NCBI RefSeq assembly: GCF_900115955.1
Contig: NZ_FOYL01000008.1
Span: 310,001 to 374,000 of the forward strand
From: Lentzea waywayandensis
Lineage (GTDB): Bacteria > Actinomycetota > Actinomycetes > Mycobacteriales > Pseudonocardiaceae
Direction of reading: 5' to 3'
DNA: 64,000 nt
Under the pieces are notes generated by a model. The model did no database searches. It was not told the DNA's origin and saw nothing but the letters and a program-made list of their open reading frames with translations. Shown in pieces: positions 19,699-28,415 of this stretch (its first letter is position 1; every line of letters starts with the position of its first letter). The translations under genes were made by a program, and so were the position numbers.

Positions 19699-20796
19699 AT
19701 GATCAGTCGAAAGGTGTTCTTGAAGTCCGTCGCGGGTGCCGTCGTGCTGGCGAGCGTGGGGAGTGGCACGGCGTCGGCGGCGCCGAGGAAGCGCGGCGGC
19801 GTCTGCTACGACACGGGCGTGCTGCACGCGGCAGGGGACCCGCTGAGTCGCGTGCGCTGGAGCCGTCAGCAGCTGGAACGGGAGATCCGCATCATCGCCG
19901 ACGAGCTGCGCTGCCCGTCGATCACGGCGTTCGGCACCGACCTCGGCCGCCTCGCCGAGACGACGGACGCGGCGTTGCGCCAGGGCATGCGGGTCTTCGT
20001 ACAGCCGAGGCTCTACGACCACCCCCAGGGGCAGATCTTGGAGCACATGGCCGAGGCCGCGCGCACAGCCGAACGGAAGCGGCAAGGGGACAACATCACG
20101 TTCGTCACCGGCTGCGAGCACTTCCTGTTCACGCCGGGCATCATCCCCGGCGACACGTTCCTGGACCGGCTCGAGAACATGCCGTCGATCACGGACTGGC
20201 CCGCGGTCGTCCGGCGCTTCCGCGAGTTCATGGCGAAGGCCGTCGAGGTGACGCGCGGGGAGTTCCGGGGCCGGATCACCTACGGTGCGGCTGCGGGGGC
20301 GGACGCACAGTGGAACGACTGGTCGTTGTTCGACCTCGTCGGCCTCGACTACTACACGCACTTCGAGACCGATGCCGAGTACACGGCCGACCTGGACAAG
20401 TACCGCCGCTGGGGCAAGCCGCTGATGATCCTGGAGTACGGCTGCTGCACGTTCACGGGCGCCGCGGCGGCCGGCGGGATGGGCTGGGACATCGTCGACT
20501 ACGAGGCCGACCCGCCCGTGATCAAGCCCGGCTTCGAGCGGAACGAACGCGAGCAGGCCGACCACATCGCCCGCATGCTGCGCGTGTTCGGCACACAGCC
20601 CGATGTCGAGGGCTCGCACCTGTACTCGGTCATCTCGCCGGACTCGCCGCACAACCCGACGTGCCGCGATCGCGACTACGACATGGCCTCGTACAGCCTG
20701 CTGCGCACGATGCGTGAGCGGTTCGACGACGACAACTCGCCCTACCGGCTGGAGCCCAAGAAGTCGTTCCACGCCTTCCAGCGGTTCAATCGGTGA
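19699..20796 (+). CDS. secreted TIM-barrel glycoside hydrolase-like protein (family often misnamed abortive infection protein)
   Basis: 365 residues. The ATG at 19699 follows GAGGGGG at a proper distance; an ATG at 19696 is adjacent. A signal peptide ends about residue 27 (TASA-AP). Conserved segments GGVCYDTG, WSRQQLEREIRIIADEL, VQPRLYDHP, FVTGCEHFLFTPG and MILEYGCCTFTGA match actinomycete secreted proteins annotated in databases as abortive infection protein, but the pattern of Glu residues at strand ends (GCEHF and LEYG) suits a retaining glycosidase. No phage-defence feature is visible. It is probably repressed by the divergent TetR. The 3' end overlaps the convergent histidine kinase gene by 11 bases. 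Confidence 0.75.
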   Translation: MISRKVFLKSVAGAVVLASVGSGTASAAPRKRGGVCYDTGVLHAAGDPLSRVRWSRQQLEREIRIIADELRCPSITAFGTDLGRLAETTDAALRQGMRVFVQPRLYDHPQGQILEHMAEAARTAERKRQGDNITFVTGCEHFLFTPGIIPGDTFLDRLENMPSITDWPAVVRRFREFMAKAVEVTRGEFRGRITYGAAAGADAQWNDWSLFDLVGLDYYTHFETDAEYTADLDKYRRWGKPLMILEYGCCTFTGAAAAGGMGWDIVDYEADPPVIKPGFERNEREQADHIARMLRVFGTQPDVEGSHLYSVISPDSPHNPTCRDRDYDMASYSLLRTMRERFDDDNSPYRLEPKKSFHAFQRFNR

Positions 20797-22042
20797 TGAC
20801 GCGTTCCCTCGGGAACGACGCCGTCACCAGGAAGCCGCCGTCCTCGGTCGGCCCCGCCGAGAACTCGCCACCGAGCAACGTGGCGCGTTCGCGCAGGCCG
20901 ACCAGGCCGTGACCTCCGCTGGGCAGCGACGACGACGGGCTGGACGCGGCGGTGTTGCGCACCTCGACCAGCACGTTGTCGTCGTACTGGGCGTCGATGA
21001 ACACCGTCGCGCTCGCGCCCACGGCGTGCTTGCGGATGTTGGTCAGCGCCTCCTGCACCGTCCGGTAGACGGCGCCGGACACCGGTGCGGAGAGGTCCTC
21101 CACCGGCCCCTTGAGCTGGATGGTCACCTCGAAGCCCGCGTCGGCGGCCAGGTCGGACAGCTCGTCCAGGCCTGGCTGGGTGTCCTCTGTGGTGCGCAGG
21201 ACGGACACGAGCGTGCGGAGCTCATCGAGCGTGCGCGTCGACAACATGCGGATGGTGCCCGCGACCTGCTTGTGCTCGGCGTCGACCACGGCCATGCGCA
21301 GCGCACCGGCCTGCATGGCGATGAGGCTGACTTGGTGCGACACCACGTCGTGCATCTCGCGGGCGAGCTTTGCCCGTTCGTCGGCACGGATGGCGTGCGC
21401 GTGCAGCACACGTTCTCTCTCGCGTGACTCGGCCAGTTCGCGGATGCGGTCGGACAGTTCCTGGCGCGCGTGCACCAGCAGGCCGATCGCGATCGGCAGG
21501 CCCGACACGAGGAAGCCGTAGATCGCCGAGTGGAAGTGCCCCGAGGCCGGCCGCTCGATCAGTTCCTCGAACGGCCAGGCGACGAACCGGCACAGCCACA
21601 CCAGCGCGGCCGCGAGGCCCGTCTGCCAGCCGCCGAGGTAGCGGCGGGCGACCGTGTAGAGGGCGATCATCGCGGCGAGCTGCGACCAGCCGACGAAGAA
21701 GCCGGGGATGGTGAGCACGAGCGTGAGGAACGGGAACCGCCGCCGCAGGACCAGCGCGCCGACCGCGAGCCAGTTGAGCCACAGCTGGTAGTTCTCGACC
21801 GGCGGCAGGTCCGTGATCGGGTCGGCTTCGAGCCACAGCCCGTACAGCCAGACGTCGAGCACGGCGAAGAAGATCAACGCCAGGTCCGCGAGCACCTGCC
21901 GGTAGTCACCACTGAGCGGCCAGCGTGAGCGGGCCGCGGTCTCCTCCGGCCGTCTGGCCGGGAGCAGCGTCGTGGTCAGGATCCGACCTCCCCTGTGAGC
22001 CTTGCGATCCTCACCGTACTGCGCGTATGCGGCGGATGGCAT
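20786..22042 (-). CDS. NarL-type sensor histidine kinase, orphan
   Basis: 418 residues from ATG 22042. About four to five membrane helices (roughly residues 55-180) precede a HisKA_3 dimerisation domain with the phospho-acceptor His in LAREMHDVVSHQVSLIAMQAG and an HATPase_c domain ending in GGHGLVGLRERATLLGG. Such kinases normally pair with a LuxR-type response regulator encoded next door, but none is present here. A CTG codon at 21979 has a stronger GGGGAGG site 7 bases upstream and would remove 21 residues, so the start is uncertain. The coding end overlaps the glycosidase-like gene. Confidence 0.88.
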   Translation of the reverse strand: MPSAAYAQYGEDRKAHRGGRILTTTLLPARRPEETAARSRWPLSGDYRQVLADLALIFFAVLDVWLYGLWLEADPITDLPPVENYQLWLNWLAVGALVLRRRFPFLTLVLTIPGFFVGWSQLAAMIALYTVARRYLGGWQTGLAAALVWLCRFVAWPFEELIERPASGHFHSAIYGFLVSGLPIAIGLLVHARQELSDRIRELAESRERERVLHAHAIRADERAKLAREMHDVVSHQVSLIAMQAGALRMAVVDAEHKQVAGTIRMLSTRTLDELRTLVSVLRTTEDTQPGLDELSDLAADAGFEVTIQLKGPVEDLSAPVSGAVYRTVQEALTNIRKHAVGASATVFIDAQYDDNVLVEVRNTAASSPSSSLPSGGHGLVGLRERATLLGGEFSAGPTEDGGFLVTASFPRERVITD

Positions 22043-22129
22043 TGGCTGCCCCTTTACCCCGACCTGCCCCGTCATGGGGGTAAGACGCCCGCACACGCGA
22101 ATCTGTACGCCGCTCCGCTCACATATGTG

Positions 22130-22163
22130 CTACCGCACACGTCCGTGCGGACGCGTGCGGTAG
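22130..22163 (-). terminator. hairpin terminator after DUF4360 genes
   Basis: CTACCGCACACGTCCG (22130-22145) pairs with 22148-22163 with one G-T type mismatch, making a strong stem with a tight loop. It lies 22 bases beyond the stop of the DUF4360 gene ending at 22186 and just outside the histidine kinase start region. Confidence 0.65.
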
Positions 22164-22185
22164 TCACAGCACTGTTGAAGGGCTA

Positions 22186-22815
22186 TCAGGGGCAGGTCTT
22201 CCAGCTGAACTGGTAGGTCGTGTCGATGGCACCGTCCGTGGAGTCCATCGAGACGAAGCTCGTCGTCGTGGCCGTGTTGGACGAGCCGGGGTAGACGCGG
22301 AGCTCGGTGTTGATGTTGAAGTTCCGCTTCTCCCCGCACGGGGAGTAGACGATCGCGGCGACCTCGGTCTGGTCCGTGGCCTGCCAGTCGTCGCTGTGCG
22401 GGCCGTTGTACCGGTGCTGCGCCGAGTCGTTCTGCGACATGCCCTGGAAGTAGTAGTTGGCCTTCTGGATGGCGTACGCGCCTCTCTCCAGGTGCGCGAA
22501 GCCTCTGTAGTCGGCCTGGGCGATGCCGTAGGTGAAGCCCTGCGGGACGTTGACCCGCAGGTTGAGCTGGCAGTTCTTTCTGAAGTCGGTCGGTCGCGCG
22601 CCGACGCCGACCTGGGCCAGGTAGTCGCTGTAGGTGACCGTGAAGGCCTTGTTGTCCTCGGACACCGCGACGGCCGCGGTGCCCGCCGGGCAGCCGGAGC
22701 CGTTGACCGTGACGACGTCGATGGTGATGTGGTCGGGCGGCGGCGTCTCGTTGGGCGAGCCGGGCGGGATGATGATGGTCGAGGCCAGCAGGGCAGCGGC
22801 AACCGCGTTGAGCAT
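22186..22815 (-). CDS. secreted DUF4360-family protein, copy 1
   Basis: 209 residues. The ATG at 22815 is preferred because GGAAAGG lies about 8 bases upstream; a GTG at 22824 is in frame. A short signal peptide (LNAVAAALLAST) leads to a Pro-rich N-terminus and the DUF4360 core: ITIDVVTVNGSGCPAGTA, FRKNCQLNLRVNVPQGFTYG, YYFQG, and SPCGEKRNFNINTELRV. Four cysteines (SGC, NCQL, SPCG, KTCP) probably form two disulfides. The family is secreted and of unknown function. A paralogue follows at 22897-23523 on the same strand. Confidence 0.88.
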   Translation of the reverse strand: MLNAVAAALLASTIIIPPGSPNETPPPDHITIDVVTVNGSGCPAGTAAVAVSEDNKAFTVTYSDYLAQVGVGARPTDFRKNCQLNLRVNVPQGFTYGIAQADYRGFAHLERGAYAIQKANYYFQGMSQNDSAQHRYNGPHSDDWQATDQTEVAAIVYSPCGEKRNFNINTELRVYPGSSNTATTTSFVSMDSTDGAIDTTYQFSWKTCP

Positions 22816-22896
22816 GAGGGGCACCTTTCCAAACGCGTCTCGCAGGGAGGGGTGGCGGCGGTTGGAACTTCGGTGGCGGCGGCCTTTGTCAGAAAA

Positions 22897-23523
22897 TCAG
22901 CAGCGCTTCCACGAGAAGTGGTGCAGAGTGCGCACTTCTCCGCGCTGGTAGTCCATCGTCATGAAACTGTTCGTATTGGCGTCCGAGGTACCCTTGTCGA
23001 CGCGCAGGGCACTGTTGACGTTGAGATTCTTCTGCTCGCCGCACGGCGACCAGACGATCTCCGAGAACTCGGTCCGGTGGGTGATCGACCAGTTGTCGTC
23101 GAACGGCCCCGTGAACGTGTGCTTCCACGTGGTGGTGGCCGATTGACCCTGGAAGTAGTAATTCACCGACTGGTACCCGGTCGCGCCGGGTTTGAGGTAC
23201 CCGTAGCCGCCGTAGGTCGCTTCCGCGATGCCGTACGAGAAGCCCTGCGGGACGTTGATCTGCAGCGTGAGCTGGCAGTTCTTGCGGAAGTCGGTCGCAC
23301 CGGCACCCTTGCCCGCCTGGGCCAGGTAGTCGCTGTAGATCACCCAGAACGAGGTGTTGTCCGGTGAGACGATCACTTCGGCGCTGCCCTGCTTGCACCC
23401 GGAACCGTTCACCGTCACCACATCGATCGTCACGCGCTCCGAAGGAATCGTCGCGGCGTGTGCGGGTGCTGACGACAATGTGAACAGCACGGCCAGAGCG
23501 GCTGCTGCCGTCGCTTTACGCAT
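22897..23523 (-). CDS. secreted DUF4360-family protein, copy 2
   Basis: 208 residues with a standard signal peptide (MRKATAAAALAVLFTLSSAPAHA). The core has the same landmarks as its neighbour: VTIDVVTVNGSGCKQGSA, TDFRKNCQLTLQINVPQGF, YYFQGQS and SPCGEQKNLNVNSALRV, plus a C-terminal SWKRC. All four cysteines are kept. It is transcribed first; copy 1 starts 81 bases after its stop. The pair is a tandem duplication with clear divergence in the loops. Function unknown; probable extracellular beta-sandwich. Confidence 0.88.
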   Translation of the reverse strand: MRKATAAAALAVLFTLSSAPAHAATIPSERVTIDVVTVNGSGCKQGSAEVIVSPDNTSFWVIYSDYLAQAGKGAGATDFRKNCQLTLQINVPQGFSYGIAEATYGGYGYLKPGATGYQSVNYYFQGQSATTTWKHTFTGPFDDNWSITHRTEFSEIVWSPCGEQKNLNVNSALRVDKGTSDANTNSFMTMDYQRGEVRTLHHFSWKRC

Positions 23524-23717
23524 GAAGTTGGCCTTTCCTGGTGCCTCTTTCTCAGCGTGGAGCGGCAGCGGTGCCGCGAAGGTTAGCGCAGACCCTCAAC
23601 CAATGGTGTGATCCAAATGGCCCAGGTCACACTGATGGAGCAGTTCGTGAAGAATTACCAAAAATAGTCGGACACCTGGTGCTGAAGGCACGAATAGTTT
23701 CCGGCATACTTGCCCGC

Positions 23718-24107
23718 ATGTCGCTGGCTGGGCTGGTGCTCGTGGTCGAGGACGAGGACCCCGTGCGTAGGTACACCGTGAGCCTGCTCGAGGAGCTGGG
23801 CTTCACCGTTCTGCAGGCCAGTGACGGCGTCGAGGCGATCGCGATCCTGCGCGAACGCTCCGCCGAGATCAGCGCGATGCTGCTCGACCACAGCATGCCG
23901 GGCCTGTCCGGCGAGGAGGTGCTGGCGCAGGTCGAGCGCGAGGGCCTGGTCGTGCCGGTGGTGCTGACCAGTGGCTACGACCGCGCGTCGCTGGAGCGGC
24001 GGTTCGCCGGGCACGACATCGCCGGGTACCTCCAGAAGCCGTTCCGGATCGAGGCGCTGGACGAGACGGTCCGTCTCGCTGTCGCGCGTCGCGCTCAGGC
24101 GTCCTGA
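23718..24107 (+). CDS. single-domain response regulator (CheY-like)
   Basis: 129 residues consisting only of a receiver domain: acidic pocket VVEDEDPVRR, phospho-acceptor Asp57 in MLLDHSMPG, Thr/Ser in VVLTSGYD and Lys in LQKPFRIEAL. There is no output domain. It faces the hybrid kinase at 24095-26968, whose 3' end overlaps it by 13 bases; the C-terminal receiver of that kinase is similar in type. It may be a shuttle in a phosphorelay with that kinase (inference). Confidence 0.9.
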   Translation: MSLAGLVLVVEDEDPVRRYTVSLLEELGFTVLQASDGVEAIAILRERSAEISAMLLDHSMPGLSGEEVLAQVEREGLVVPVVLTSGYDRASLERRFAGHDIAGYLQKPFRIEALDETVRLAVARRAQAS

Positions 24108-26968
24108 CTGAGGACCTGGCGCACGCGTTCGAGCAGGTGCGACTCCACGTACGGCTTGGTGATCAGCACCTCGTCGTTGAGGATCTCGTCGGTCGTGTAC
24201 CCGGACATGTAGATCACCGCCGGTGCCGCACCGGTCGAGCGCAGCAGCCGGACGAGCTCGGGGCCGCCCATCTTCGGCATCACGACGTCGGTGAGCACGA
24301 GCTCGATCGTGCTGCGGTGCGCCGTGGCGAGCTGCAACGCCTCCTGGCCGTCGCCCGCCTCGATCACCGCGTAGCCCGCGGTCTCCAGCGAGCGCCGGGT
24401 CATGACCCGCACCTGCGCGTCGTCCTCCACGAGCAGCACGGTGCCGGCGCCCTGGTGCGTGGTGGTGCGACGCGCGCACGGCGCTTCGGGCGTGCCGTCG
24501 CGTTCGTGCGGCACGGGCAGATAGACCTCCACGGTCGTGCCTTCGCCCAGGGCGCTTATCAGTTCGATCTGCCCACCTGACTGCTGCACGATGCCGAACA
24601 CCGTGGACAGGCCGAGGCCGGTGCCCTTGCCGACCGGTTTGGTGGTGAAGTACGGCTCGAACACCTGCGCCTGCACGTCCGGTGCCATGCCCGCGCCGGT
24701 GTCCTGGACGCGCATCACGACGTACTCGCCGGGCCGCACGCCGACGATCCGGCCGGTGTCGCCGCTGCCGAGGGTCCGGTCCGCGATCGAGATCCGGAGC
24801 GTGCCGCCGCCGGGCATCGCGTCGCGGGAGTTGACCGCGAGGTTGAACAGGATCTGCTCGACCTGGCCGGCGTCCGCCCACACCTGTGCGACACCTTCCG
24901 GCAGCTGCATCTCCAGTTCGATGTGGTCGCCGACGAGCGTGCGCAACATCGAGTGCACCTTGGTGAGGTTGTGCTTGAGGTCCAGGGACTCCGGGTGCAG
25001 GACCTGCTGGCGGGTGAACGCGAGCAGCTGCCTCGTCAGGTTCGCGGCCCGTTCGCCCGCATGCCTTATGTCCTCGATCGCCGTGCGCCTCGGATCGTCC
25101 GGAAGGGTGCGTCGCAGCAGCATCTCGCTGTTGCCGTTCACGACCGTGAGGATGTTGTTGAAGTCGTGCGCGATGCCACCGGTCAACCGTCCGATGGCCT
25201 CCATCTTCTGTGCGTGCCGCAGCTGCGCCTCGGTCTCGCCGACGCGTTCTTCGAGCCGTGCGCGCGCGTCCTTCAGCTCCTGCATCAGCCTGATGCTCCG
25301 CAACGCGCTGCTGAGCTGCTGCTGCACGGCCTCGTAGATCCAGCCGGGCTCCGGGCCCTCCTCGAAGATCACGTACCCGAGGTGGTCCTCGTCGGTGTAG
25401 AGCGGGGCGACCAGCGCGCTGAACGGCACGTTGCGCCTGAACGGGTACGGCGTCAGGTTGATGGTGGGGAACGGGGTGTCCGGCGGGGTCTTGAGTTCGG
25501 CGTTCTCGTACCGGACGAGCGCGCGCGCCGTGCCTGGCGTGTCGTACGCCATGACGTGGCAGCCGGGGATGGCGAGGCGGGGGAGTTCCTCGGCGAGAGC
25601 GGTCGTGAGCTCGTCCACGTCCCGTGACGCGATGAGCCGTTGCCCCGCTTCGCGCACCGTCTGGTCGTGACGCTCGTGCGACAGGTACTTGAAGCGTGCG
25701 TCCGTGGCGAACGCATCGCCGAGAAGGAGCTGCACGCGCAACCACAGGTCGTTGATGATCGTGGCGTCACTGATCCGTGCCGTCACGAACCGATGCAGGT
25801 CGAACAGCGGTGGCCACCACTGCGCCGGTTCGCACCCGGCGCGCGCACTCCAGCCGATGTACTCGGCCAGCAGCTTGAGGAACTCCGCGCCCTCGACCTC
25901 ACCGCGGCCCGCCGCCATCAGCTCGACGACCAGCTGCTCGGCCCACCCGTCCGGCAGGTTCGCCGAGGGTTTCCCGAGCGAGTCGCGCAGGTGGTCCGCC
26001 ACCGTGGACGCGGTCGCGGACTCGTTGATGCTGAGCCGGTCGTGCGCGGGCGCGTGGTCGCCGAGCCCGGACGGCAGGCAGCCGCACGACCGGCGCACGA
26101 TCAGCTCGGTCGGCAGGGTCTGGTGCTCGCGCGTCGGCCGGCCCTTCACCAGTGCCACCGCGAGTTCGGCTGCCCGGAAGCCCATTTCGAGGAACGGCGC
26201 CCTGACGGTGGTGAACGCGGGCGTCGTCGCGTGCGTGCGAACGTTCGTGTGGTTGCCGTACCCGACGACGGCGACGTCCTCCGGCGTGCGGTAACCCAGC
26301 TGCTCCAGCGCGGTGACGACACCGATCGCGTAGTCGTCGTTCGCGGCGGCGATGGCGTCCGGCGGTTCTTCGATGCGTGCGAGCATCCTGCGCACGGCCT
26401 GCGTCGCGCCGTTCGGTTCCCAGATGAACGAGCCCGGCATCGTGACGAGCGCGGGATCGAACGGGATCCCGTGGTTGCGCAACGAATCCGCGTAGCCGAG
26501 GAACCGCTCCCGTGCGCCCGCATGCGTTTGCGGTCCTCGGACGAACGCGATCCGGCGTTTGCCGTGCACCTCGATGAGGTGGTCGACGGCCTGCTTCATG
26601 CCGTCGCGGTTGTTCATCAGAATCGTTGGCCACTGGGCAAGGCTTGTTTCGACGCTCACGATGGGCATGGGTGCGTACCGCTTCACGTACTCCTGCATGC
26701 CCTCGGACCCGATGAGCTGCCCCACGCGCGTAGTCCACACCACGAGCGCATCGATGCGATTCGGCGAGATCAGGTCGTAGACCGTGTTCGCGCGACGCTT
26801 CAGCGGGTCCGGATGGTCCAGTTCGCTGCCCACGAAACACACGAGGTCGCACCCGAGGCGCTGCGCTCCGTCGCTGACACCACGCCACTGCTCGCCCGCG
26901 AGCTCGATGAGCGGGCCAGCGGTGATCATCCCAATGGTGGGACGTCGCTTCGCACTGCCGTTTGCCAC
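24095..26968 (-). CDS. cytoplasmic hybrid histidine kinase with LacI-type ligand-binding domain
   Basis: 957 residues. Residues about 10-310 form a LacI/GalR-type periplasmic-binding fold (PTIGMITAGPLIELAGEQW, IAAANDDYAIGV, VAVVGYGN, TELIVRRSCGC) without the DNA-binding headpiece and without a signal peptide or membrane helix. A GAF-like middle is followed by HisKA with His601 in GGIAHDFNN, an HATPase with KGTGLGLSTVFGI, and a C-terminal receiver with Asp near 894 (LTDVVMPKMGG). It should sense a cytoplasmic small molecule, perhaps a sugar, and start a phosphorelay. The GTG at 26968 has GGGGG 5 bases upstream; a TTG at 26986 is also in frame. Confidence 0.9.
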   Translation of the reverse strand: MANGSAKRRPTIGMITAGPLIELAGEQWRGVSDGAQRLGCDLVCFVGSELDHPDPLKRRANTVYDLISPNRIDALVVWTTRVGQLIGSEGMQEYVKRYAPMPIVSVETSLAQWPTILMNNRDGMKQAVDHLIEVHGKRRIAFVRGPQTHAGARERFLGYADSLRNHGIPFDPALVTMPGSFIWEPNGATQAVRRMLARIEEPPDAIAAANDDYAIGVVTALEQLGYRTPEDVAVVGYGNHTNVRTHATTPAFTTVRAPFLEMGFRAAELAVALVKGRPTREHQTLPTELIVRRSCGCLPSGLGDHAPAHDRLSINESATASTVADHLRDSLGKPSANLPDGWAEQLVVELMAAGRGEVEGAEFLKLLAEYIGWSARAGCEPAQWWPPLFDLHRFVTARISDATIINDLWLRVQLLLGDAFATDARFKYLSHERHDQTVREAGQRLIASRDVDELTTALAEELPRLAIPGCHVMAYDTPGTARALVRYENAELKTPPDTPFPTINLTPYPFRRNVPFSALVAPLYTDEDHLGYVIFEEGPEPGWIYEAVQQQLSSALRSIRLMQELKDARARLEERVGETEAQLRHAQKMEAIGRLTGGIAHDFNNILTVVNGNSEMLLRRTLPDDPRRTAIEDIRHAGERAANLTRQLLAFTRQQVLHPESLDLKHNLTKVHSMLRTLVGDHIELEMQLPEGVAQVWADAGQVEQILFNLAVNSRDAMPGGGTLRISIADRTLGSGDTGRIVGVRPGEYVVMRVQDTGAGMAPDVQAQVFEPYFTTKPVGKGTGLGLSTVFGIVQQSGGQIELISALGEGTTVEVYLPVPHERDGTPEAPCARRTTTHQGAGTVLLVEDDAQVRVMTRRSLETAGYAVIEAGDGQEALQLATAHRSTIELVLTDVVMPKMGGPELVRLLRSTGAAPAVIYMSGYTTDEILNDEVLITKPYVESHLLERVRQVLSQDA

Positions 26969-26972
26969 AAAA

Positions 26973-27017
26973 CCCCCGCTACTCAACGCGATTGGGGATG
27001 ATACGCGTTGTCGGGGG
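26973..27017. promoter_or_regulatory. inverted repeat in divergent gap of hybrid kinase and LRV gene
   Basis: CCCCCG (26973-26978) and CAACGCG (26984-26990) pair with CGCGTTG (27004-27010) and CGGGGG (27012-27017). The paired segments cover the ribosome binding site of the kinase gene and lie upstream of the leucine-rich-repeat gene, so the site could act as an operator or as a structure that masks translation. Confidence 0.5.
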
Positions 27018-27046
27018 GAATGCCTGCCGTGTTACCAGGGAGATTG

Positions 27047-28411
27047 GTGAACGCTGTACTGGAGGGCCTGGCGTCCAACTCCGCGCTGCCGGCCACGTTG
27101 CTGGACCGCCTGGTCGCCCACCCGGAGTTGGCCCCTGAACTGGCCGAACGCGCAGATCTCTCTCCTGCGCACGTACGTGCGTTACTTGCCCATGCTGACT
27201 CCACAGCCGTGTACACGCTGCTGGACAAGGGGTTGGTTCATCCGGCGGACATACCCATTACCGACGAATCGGTCGCCTTGGTGGTGACCGGAAGCCCGGA
27301 CGCCGATCCCGCACTGGCCCGCGCACTGGCGTTCCACCCGGACCCCACCGTTCGCGCGCGCCTGCCGGAGTGGGCCTGCTCCCTGCCTGCCGACGTGATC
27401 GAGCTGCTGGCCCGCGACCCCGACACCTCCGTGGTTGCCGAATTGGTTCTCTTCCAAGCGTTACCTCCTTGGCTGGCCGTGTCACTGAGCCGCCATCCGA
27501 GCCTCGACGTGCGCCGCGCACTGGCCTCCAGCCCGCACACGCCCGCGTCGTTGCTGGCCTCGCTGAGCTCCGAGGACACCCTGGTCCGCGAACTGGCCGC
27601 CAACCCCGCGACACCGGCGTCCATCGCGGCGGACCTGCTGCGCCACCACACATCCCGCTACTTCCTGGCCGGACGCACCGACCTGCCGTCCGACGTCTAC
27701 GACCAGCTCGCCTCGGAGCTCGAACCCGGCATCCTGTCGCAGCTGGCCGCGAACCCGGCCGTCCCCGTACCGGTCCTGCGCCAGCTCGCCGGGACCCGTG
27801 CCCTGCGCCTCGCGCTCCTGCGCAACCCGGCGATCCCGTTGGACCTTCTGGCGGAACTGGCCCCGTCGGCGCGCATCGGCCCCGATCCTTTGCCGCGCAT
27901 CGCTTCCGCTTCCGTCGTTGAGCTCCGGGAGCTGGCCGCGTCCCCGGTGACGCGGATGTTGGTGGCCGCGCGACCTGATCTGCCCGCGGACCTGTTCGCC
28001 GCCCTGGTGTCTGATCCCGACGCCGGAGTCGCCGGCGCGGCCGCGACTCATCCTCTGGTGACGGTTCCGCAGCTCTGGGAGTTGGTCGAGCGGCACGGAC
28101 CGCTTCTGTACCCGCGGGTGGCGCGGAATCCGTTGTGCCCGCCGGAGTTGTTGCACCACATGGCTTTGGGGGCCGGTTCGGTGGAGGAGACCTACCGGGC
28201 GATCGCTCGCCATCCTGCCGCCTCGGGTGAGACTCTGTTGCTGTGCTTGGAGGATGCGCAGGCCCGGCACTTGGCCGCGGCCCATCCGCACCTGCCGGTG
28301 CCGGCGATCGTGGAGCTGCTGGGGAGTGAGTTCACGGCGGGGGCCGCGGCGGCGAACCCGTCGTTGCCGGTGCACGTGATGGAGGAACTGGTGGACAGGA
28401 GCGAGGTGTGA
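27047..28411 (+). CDS. leucine-rich repeat variant (LRV)-like solenoid protein
   Basis: 454 residues built almost entirely of 20-25-residue helical repeats with the pattern LAxNPxxPxxxLxxLA, for example LAANPATPASIAADLL, LAANPAVPVPVLRQLA and AAAHPHLPVPAIVELL. It resembles LRV proteins, first seen near Azotobacter nif genes, but lacks the Fe-S cysteine cluster. It is expected to be a cytoplasmic protein-binding scaffold. The GTG at 27047 with AGGGAG is favoured; an ATG at 27020 stands too close to its G run. It is divergent from the LacI-sensor kinase, and its end lies 4 bases from a convergent acetyltransferase gene. Confidence 0.75.
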   Translation: MNAVLEGLASNSALPATLLDRLVAHPELAPELAERADLSPAHVRALLAHADSTAVYTLLDKGLVHPADIPITDESVALVVTGSPDADPALARALAFHPDPTVRARLPEWACSLPADVIELLARDPDTSVVAELVLFQALPPWLAVSLSRHPSLDVRRALASSPHTPASLLASLSSEDTLVRELAANPATPASIAADLLRHHTSRYFLAGRTDLPSDVYDQLASELEPGILSQLAANPAVPVPVLRQLAGTRALRLALLRNPAIPLDLLAELAPSARIGPDPLPRIASASVVELRELAASPVTRMLVAARPDLPADLFAALVSDPDAGVAGAAATHPLVTVPQLWELVERHGPLLYPRVARNPLCPPELLHHMALGAGSVEETYRAIARHPAASGETLLLCLEDAQARHLAAAHPHLPVPAIVELLGSEFTAGAAAANPSLPVHVMEELVDRSEV

Positions 28412-28415
28412 GCCG

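Noticed and set aside
19660-20772. long upstream extension of the TetR frame on the minus strand
   Set aside because: It runs through the operator and antisense to the glycosidase-like gene; the HTH begins right after ATG 19659.
19699-20796. abortive infection (phage defence) gene
   Set aside because: The family carries this label in databases, but a signal peptide and glycosidase-like motifs indicate a secreted enzyme; no Abi motif is visible.
25640-27001. 453-codon plus-strand frame opposite the hybrid kinase
   Set aside because: Antisense shadow; the minus frame has full domain content.
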